The position numbers were made by a program, and so were the translations under genes. The notes beneath the pieces were generated by a model. The model had not been told where the DNA came from. It ran no database searches and saw only the letters and a list, made by a program, of their open reading frames with translations. Shown here piece after piece: positions 58,330 through 64,000 of a stretch of 64,000 nucleotides of DNA. Origin of the DNA: Isoetes taiwanensis (lineage: Eukaryota; Streptophyta; Lycopodiopsida; Isoetales; Isoetaceae); the NCBI GenBank assembly GCA_021234155.1, contig JAJEKV010000338.1, positions 188,001 to 252,000 on the forward strand, in the 5' to 3' direction. The first letter of the stretch is position 1; each line of letters opens with the position of its first letter.

Positions 58330-58870
58330 TTTTCCGACTTGCGAGTCGAGAAAGGCCCTCAAACTTGCATTTTTCGCTTGACCTTTGACTTTCCGTGAAG
58401 TCGAAACGCCAGTTTAAAAAGCACGGGTTTATGAAGGCCTTTCGACTTCGCGAAGTCGAGAAAGCTTCAAAGCCGGGGAACGGGTTTTATGGGTCGGGAA
58501 GGCCTTTTCGACTTCGGCGAAAAAAAAAGGCGGGTTTTATAATGAAGGCCTTTTCGACTTGAAGTCGAGAAAGGCGGCCTCAAAGCCGTAAACGCCGGGT
58601 TTTTCGGCGTTTGATTTTGCCTTTCACCGACTCGAAGTCGAGAAAGGCCTTTCTCGACCCATAAAACTCGCGTTTTTCTCGCCTTTCTAGAAAGGCCTTC
58701 CGACCCCTTAAACTTGTATTTTTCGCTTTGGACGCCTTTTCTCGACTTGAGTCGAGAAAGGCTTTCGACCTTGCATTTTTGCATTTTTGCTTTGAGTTGC
58801 CTTTTTCTTTTCGCGACTCGGTCGAGAAAGGCCTCCCCCCTAAAACCTGCGTTTTCCCTCGACGTTTGCC
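58330..58870. repeat. Subterminal array of 'gactTcgaagtcGAGAAAGGC' palindromes
   Basis: At least eight occurrences of 'cgact(t)cg..aagtcgagaaaggc' in both orientations, so the stretch can fold into many short hairpins. They lie about 0.8 kb from the right TIR. Clustered subterminal repeats of this kind serve as transposase binding sites in several plant DNA transposons, which is the likely role here. Confidence 0.65.
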
Positions 58871-59644
58871 TTTTCATGCCCGTGATTTTCCAAAATGGGC
58901 CTAAGAACCTGTTTTATTTTATTTTTTTTTTGCATGTAGCATCACTTGACTAATTTGATTTTGTCTCTTGCGGTCCTTATCTCGACTAAATAGTACATGC
59001 TTGGGAGCAATGAAAAGATCAGTTCATTAAAGAAAGGGTTGAGAAGAGGGTGGTGACATCGATTGGACATACAAGCACGTGGCCCATAAAGGAACTCCTC
59101 ATACAAATTTCTATCGTCTGAGAAGTTGCTCCGTGACTAGGAGAGAGCTTCACGCCCTTTGCACTAGGTGGTTCATGTGTGAAGAGGGTGTAATGATTGT
59201 GCCCATACCGACCACTATGGTCTCTTCACCTTGTAATATATATTGTAATGAGCCCATTTATAAATATAAGGTATCTCAAGACTAGTATTTTTGGGTGATT
59301 AAGTAGATGATTTGCATAATTTTTGTTGGAATTTGTGATCTATCGTCTACCCACCTAAGAAAATAGAGCCAAAATGTTCAACTAAGAATCTTTTTCAATT
59401 AGAACTTGATAGGTCTAATGCATGTTTGCGTTGCATTGTTCTTGTTCTCGACACGCTATCCAAGAAAACTGGAAGAAAAGCTTGGATACACACTAATAGA
59501 CAAAAATTCCAATTATGGTCAGTTTTCGGGTTGAGGTGCTTCTTTTTGTGTAAATTAACAGGGTTCCGAAAAAAAATGGGAATGGAATGAGTCCCACTTT
59601 AATTAAATACGACTTAAAGGTAATCATAGAAGAGAATTATTTGA

Positions 59645-60178
59645 TCATCTGGATTCGTCACTCTGGGCATCATTTGGAAATATCTTGTCTTCACCTGATT
59701 TTTTGTTGCTTGGACTCTTATCGGGCTCCCCACTAACTGTTATCTGGTTTGAACAAGATTCTGTGACCTGATCACCATCTAGCTCAAGCTTCATGGTGTT
59801 GAATGCGATTGTTATGACATGGAAAAGCCAATAATCTGAGTTTGAGCTTATTTTGCTCGATGAACACTGACCAGCTGACTCCCTCAGAGGTTCCAGCAAA
59901 AAGTCATCATCACTTGCATCTGTCACGGCCACAGAAATAAGCTCTGGCATCCACTGTCTAAAGGTAGACAATAAGGATATTGAAGACAATTCTTCATATT
60001 GCTCACTTAATGCTAGAAAATGGAAAAGATAATGCGAGAGTTCACTTTGATCGTGAAGTAAAGTCCCATCATCGCCTTTCAAACACAAGTGGACCAGCTT
60101 TTTGCAAAAGCATATGTGGCAGATGTTCTCAAATATACTAATGCCTCCTTCTTCATTTCCTGAGAAACTTTCTTTCAT
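59645..60178 (-). pseudogene. 3' exon of an unidentified gene (helical protein)
   Basis: A 177-codon frame, MKESFSGNEEGGISIFENIC and on through LSHYLFHFLALSEQYEELSS and RQWMPELISVAVTDASDDDF, ends KIFPNDAQSDESR with a TGA at 59645. The composition suggests packed helices with a polar C-terminal tail, as in HEAT/ARM-type proteins, but the family is not recognised. It may be the last exon of the gene whose earlier exons lie at 60736-61659. Its stop is only 26 bases from the end of the 4-kb TIR element. Confidence 0.45.
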
Positions 60179-60479
60179 CCAAGCTTATTAATGCTGACTT
60201 GAAAAAGTTGCATGCAAATTTGAGGCACCTTTCTTTTGTGGCATTCCTCGTAATCGTTCACGAAGTTAATGATTCACAAGTCAGCCAATAAATCTTTGTT
60301 GTCATCCGCAATGTCTGTGCCATGACTTTATGAATGAATGAGTCCCTGGAAACCAAAATGACTTTCAGAACATTAATACTTAAAACACACGGACTGATTA
60401 ATTTCAATTGCTAACATCTTGTGGAAACAAACCTGAATTACTTAAAACTTCGTTGCGAAGAGTTTTTCTGCGTGCTGAC

Positions 60480-61659
60480 TTACATTTAACAAAGAAGTAG
60501 ACCCTTCGCCTTGTTTTGAGAAGGTATCAAGCTCCTTCTGTAAGATTGATTTCATCATTTCTTTTGTCCAATCCGTACTTCCTGTCAACAAAATTCAGGT
60601 TAGAGATAGTTGGCAAAGATTAGAATGCATACCCGTAATGGCAACAGACAACCATTAGCACCTTTTCTTTTCCCATTAGAAGTCCTTGCCTCAATGATTA
60701 TTTGACAATCTTCTAATGCCAAGTGTAATGACAGATTAGTGAAGGTCAGAATGGGTGCGAATTGATATTACACCGGTATAGTTATGCCCGCTTGAACACT
60801 CCTCATAGATACGCACTAGATCTCTAGAGCATGAAAAGAGCTCCTTCAAACTTCCACATGTGAGCAAGGCTTTACAAGTTTCATCTTGTGCTAACAAGCT
60901 CTCAGACATGCCATGCAGCTCAATTGCGCCCATTAAGTGCATGTCTCAGATTCACCCCTTCCGCAGCTTTTATGCCCATTAGCTTAGGGCCGTTTGGATT
61001 TTACACATCTTTTTCAATCGTTTAACGTATTTATGTTCAGCCATGGTAGGCTCACCGCTACATCGGTCATTTGAACACCTAAAAAGAATGTCTTTTTAGT
61101 GATTGCATAAGGTCTTCAAAGCCGCCCCATGCAAGTCTGAAGGAATGAAGCGCCTTGATTTCTTCACATGCATGACGGGTCGTGGCTCTTCAATGCAGTT
61201 CATCACAAGTTTCCACCATAAGATTTTTACAATCTCTCGGGGCATGTTTGGGAGGTAGAAAAAGCAAGCTTTTAAAATGTAAACTCTTGCACGAGATGTT
61301 GGATCCCCCTTAAGCAAAGAATTTAGCAATTCTCCTGACAATAATTCTCCTAATGCTTGTCTCCAGTGCTCTAGCTTACCAAGGCTGAGGCAAGCTTGAG
61401 ATAGAGCATGGCAAACTCCCTCTCGAATGTCAGGACCTGTGTCTGATGAAGGCAATGCAGATGAAACTAAGTGCTTTACCAATTCTAAGAGAGACTTCGC
61501 AGGAGCTCCTTCAGCTAGAGCATATCCACAAAATCTTGCCCCTGCACTAAGAGATCTTTTTATCAATGTCAGACACCTAGTGCTACGAAGAATAACATTA
61601 CCTGTGCGATTCAACTGGTTTTGCTGCCGATCTCCACACAGCAACCTTGAGCACAGCAA
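60480..61659 (-). pseudogene. Upstream exons of the same unidentified helical protein
   Basis: 61659-61096 reads RSLSAGARFCGYALAEGAPA, then KSLLELVKHLVSSALPSSDT, REGVCHALSQACLSLGKLEH and a further helical stretch to RRFIPSDLHGAALKTLCNH. 60942-60760 reads MSESLLAQDETCKALLTCGS then LKELFSCSRDLVRIYEECSS. About 60590-60460 reads DWTKEMMKSILQKELDTFSK. Together with 59645-60178 these look like consecutive exons of a large alpha-helical repeat protein. No intron map was proven and no family name is offered. All are on the strand that also carries the pyrophosphatase and hexokinase scraps. Confidence 0.45.
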
Positions 61660-61744
61660 AAGAAAGAAACTGGCTTCAAGACATCGAGTTCTTTACCAGG
61701 TGACCGCCAGTTTACAGGAAATAGGAAATAGGAGGTTTGGACCA

Positions 61745-61900
61745 GCCACCAGCATATCCTAGGGATATTCTAGCATATACCTAGGATATGCCAAAAGTCC
61801 ACATAAACAAGGGTTGCCCCCACCAGCATATCCTAGGGATATTCTAGCATATACCTAGGATATGCCAAAAACCCACATAAACAAGGGTTTGCCCCCCTAG
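61745..61900 (+). repeat. Tandem duplication of about 82 bp containing a palindrome
   Basis: Two near-identical units, each with 'gcatatcctagg' and its exact complement 'cctaggatatgc' 16 bases apart, then 'cccacataaacaagggtt'. The array ends a few bases before the copia LTR half at 61914. Confidence 0.85.
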
Positions 61901-61913
61901 GGACAACCCAAAA

Positions 61914-62122
61914 AAGATTACATGTGCTTGGGCTCTTGATGTTATTTGATTGAATAATGCTATATTAATTGAGTAACCATTGAAAAACGACTTTACTGTC
62001 GCATTGAAAGCTATCTAATGGTTAGTGCATTATTCTACAACATTAACACTTAAGATTAATTGCTGGAAAATTGATTCATTGTTTGATCAAGTTCAATAAG
62101 ACATCTAAGCAAATTTTCTTCA
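61914..62122 (+). repeat. Copia LTR, second half only
   Basis: It follows the 5' LTR from about LTR base 213 to its end ('...aaattttcttca'), with the 38160/41351 junction continuous here. It ends in CA with no PBS after it, as expected for the right end of a 3' LTR. Together with 45278-45493 it makes one complete LTR. Confidence 0.82.
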
Positions 62123-62129
62123 TGTCCAA

Positions 62130-62490
62130 TATAACTGCCTACAAAATGAATGTGTCCAAAGGATATAAGTACTGCAAGTCCAAGGTTTGCATGCGCATAA
62201 TACATGTGTCCAAAACTATATAAGTAGTGCAAAATGCAAGTGTCGTATCCAAAGGATATGGGCACTACAAGTCCAAGAGTTGCATATCTATAATACATGT
62301 GTACAAAAGTATACAAGTAGTGCAAAATGCAAGCATCATATCCAAAGTATACGAATGCTATAAGTCCAAAGTTTACATGTCCAAAACACAAAGGTATCCA
62401 AAAGTAGTACAAAATGCAAGTGTGATGTCTAAAGTAGGCAAGTGGTACATGTCCAAGGGTTGTGTGTCCAAAATATACATGTACTACAAC
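62130..62490 (+). repeat. Minisatellite, unit about 110 bp, three to four units
   Basis: Words in fixed order: 'aagtagtgcaaaatgcaag', 'tatccaaag', 'actacaagtccaag', then 'catgtgtccaaaa'. The 155-aa minus-strand ORF that covers it (repeating FGYDTCILHYLY) is a reading of the repeat. Confidence 0.75.
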
Positions 62491-62499
62491 ATCCAAAAT

Positions 62500-63068
62500 C
62501 TCCTCGTTTAAAGCAATGTGCAAGTTCGTCCAAATAATACATAAATTACGGTCATCGTTATAGAACAGTCATTGTTATTGTCCTTGTGTTTCTTCAACTG
62601 GTACATGGTAGCCAACCTGGGGAGCTTCAGCTGAGAGAGGGGTGGATCATGATTAGGGTCTAGGATCATGTCACCTGAGCACAGTTCCTCTATTCCGCAA
62701 AACACTTATGCCAGGTATGGGTTAGGCAACAATGTACCATCACGCATGCAGACCAATCGGTAGGGCAATTATAGCACACATTATTGTGGTACGCTAAAGA
62801 CTACATATGCTTGGTCCACAATGAGCCATCCACATGAGAAGGGGCAGCTTCGACTTCTGAGCATAGAATCCAGGGCACACTTTATATGAAATCGATGGTC
62901 GCATCTCAATGTGTAACATGAGGTGGCTTAGCTCCAGCCTTTCCAACTACCTGCATGATCTCCTATAGTACTCCTAGTATCTTGGGGCTCTGTTCTTTGA
63001 TCCTACAAGCATGTGGTTTAGCACGGACAGTCCTATCCTCCACAAAGCCTGTCAATGCCACGTCGAGG
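62500..63068. other. No gene recognised
   Basis: Mixed sequence without a supported ORF. The stretch 62700-63060 may be non-coding flank or a further decayed part of the kinase-like reading frame on the minus strand. Confidence 0.35.
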
Positions 63069-63604
63069 TCAAACGCCATGATAGGCATGTAAGGCACTTA
63101 AAAATGCACAAGCTGAGTTGTCGATGTTCTTCCCAATCAACAACTCTATGCATTGAATCCTCTCTAGTTTTTGTAGATCAATCTCAGATGTAAAGATCGG
63201 ATGATACATCCTCTTCCTTGCATGCTCGGCAAATGCATTATCTCCATGCTTGATGAGCAAGTCCAAGACGACACCATAATTCCTATAGGGCATAATTAAA
63301 CTGATACGCCAAGGGCGTGGCATATATCATAAACTTTGTGCACACTTTCTAACATTGTCAGTCGTCGTGCCGATGCAACTACCATAGCCCTATGCTTGAC
63401 TTGCATGATCAGCTCTCGCATGTTCTTGTCTAACTGTTTATTTGCTTCCAAGGTACCATCATCCTCACACATGAACTTAACAATATAGGCCTGGTCTCTA
63501 TGAAAGTTGGACCCTAGAATTTGGCAGTTATAAATCCTTCCAAATGACCCATCTCCTATCTGTCTCTTGTTATCATTGTCAATCCAAACAAGCCAAGTGG
63601 TCAT
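63069..63604 (-). pseudogene. Protein-kinase-like fragment with a frameshift
   Basis: The ORF at 63604-63296 reads MTTWLVWIDNDNKRQIGDGS, FGRIYNCQILG, then YIVKFMCEDDG. GDGSFG followed by a V-K about 24 residues later matches the glycine-rich loop and ATP-binding lysine of protein kinases. After a stop the next frame (63323-63069) reads NYGVVLDLLIKHGDNAFAEH and YHPIFTSEIDLQKLERIQC. Conserved HRD and DFG motifs were not seen, so it is either a scrap or a divergent kinase-like domain. No assignment beyond this is made. Confidence 0.35.
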
Positions 63605-64000
63605 AGCATTCTGTTCGATATTGGCAAGTAACTGTCATCACATATTTAAAAGTAATTGTCATATTTGAGAATGACATGTTTAGTTCATGACAAGATTCTC
63701 ATCACATAGGTTAGGATGAACTCATGCAGATGAAAGTGATGCAGAATGAAGAACTTAACCTAAGGCAAGAAGTTAAGTATATATTAAGATTTATGATTGC
63801 AATGGTTGGGTTTGCAATGGCTAAAGTTTTAAAGCATTAAGTAAGGAAATAGAGATCGTGGAGCAATAGAATGGAGGCAAATGTGTCCAAAATTATGGTA
63901 AGTCCCTATAGACATGAGCTGTAAACATGAACTTCTTGGAGGCCGGAAACGAATCTAAGCGGCCAGATCTAGCCTTATTAATATAAGCAATAACCTTGTG

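Larger units (their letters stand above)
55559..59615. mobile_element. TIR transposon with perfect 25-bp ends, 4,057 bp, no transposase
   Basis: The left end AAGTCGTATTTAATTAAAG continues through 55583; its exact complement occupies 59591-59615 (25 of 25). Both sides carry AAAG (55555-55558, 59616-59619) as a likely 4-bp target duplication. Inside are a G-rich microsatellite, palindromes of the type 'tctcgac...gtcgaga' near both ends and several ORFs without recognised domains. The superfamily is not clear. It lies between the pyrophosphatase scrap and an unidentified gene fragment, both on the minus strand, so it landed within an already assembled mosaic. Confidence 0.82.

Noticed and set aside
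58467-58877. 136-aa minus-strand Lys/Arg-rich ORF
   Set aside because: It reads through the 'aagtcgagaaaggc' repeat array; the KRK/SRK pattern is the repeat translated.
62056-62523. 155-aa minus-strand ORF with repeating FGYDTCILHYLY
   Set aside because: It is a translation of the 110-bp minisatellite; unit-length periodicity in the DNA explains the protein periodicity.

Overview
The window is nuclear DNA of a land plant. The evidence is a complete spliced gene for the urease accessory GTPase UreG with a plant-type histidine-rich N-terminus, GT-AG introns of about 70-450 bp, and fragments of ethylene receptor, TWD1/FKBP42, hexokinase, soluble pyrophosphatase and PPR genes amid Ty1/copia, Helitron, hAT and other DNA transposon sequence. 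The sequence is AT-rich and dominated by transposons; a non-seed plant or another large repeat-rich genome is plausible, but the sequence alone does not fix the species.

Layout. 1-8.1 kb: the 5' end of an unidentified minus-strand ORF at the left edge, a decayed ethylene-receptor GAF fragment (3.6-3.8 kb), and an unidentified multi-exon gene with frame breaks (about 5.8-8.1 kb). 8.7-10.5 kb: UreG, seven exons, all splice phases consistent, 286 aa; it is the only fully convincing intact host gene. 10.5-16.8 kb: no gene seen. 16.8-27.4 kb: two non-autonomous Helitrons joined head to tail with no base between them; both start TCTACTTA and end in the same 7-bp-stem hairpin plus CTAG. 29.3-36.3 kb: a 6,953-bp cut-and-paste transposon with 30-bp TIRs and a 4-bp CGAG target duplication. 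It carries two convergent genes: a DDE transposase on the minus strand, broken by a 565-bp hAT-type MITE, and on the plus strand a 657-aa coiled-coil/RING-H2 protein that is open throughout. A PPR gene scrap lies between them.

36.3-37.8 kb: degenerate tandem repeats, a tRNA-like SINE head and an array rich in alternating GAA/TTC units. 37.8-45.5 kb: a decayed Ty1/copia element whose 5' LTR contains a 3.2-kb TIR element carrying the 3' end of a TWD1/FKBP42 gene. Its 3' LTR stops about half-way at 45,493; the missing half appears at 61,914-62,122. This suggests that the 16.4 kb between is nested inside that LTR. That interval is a mosaic: LTR-like 181-bp direct repeats, minisatellites, two long-armed foldback elements, a 4-kb element with perfect 25-bp TIRs, and, mostly on the minus strand, exon fragments of pyrophosphatase and hexokinase, a plus-strand LRR-protein start, and several unidentified exons. 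62.1-64 kb: a minisatellite and a broken kinase-like ORF.

UreG acts alone here (nickel delivery to urease). The other coding sequence is transposon machinery or host gene fragments carried by, or left beside, transposons.
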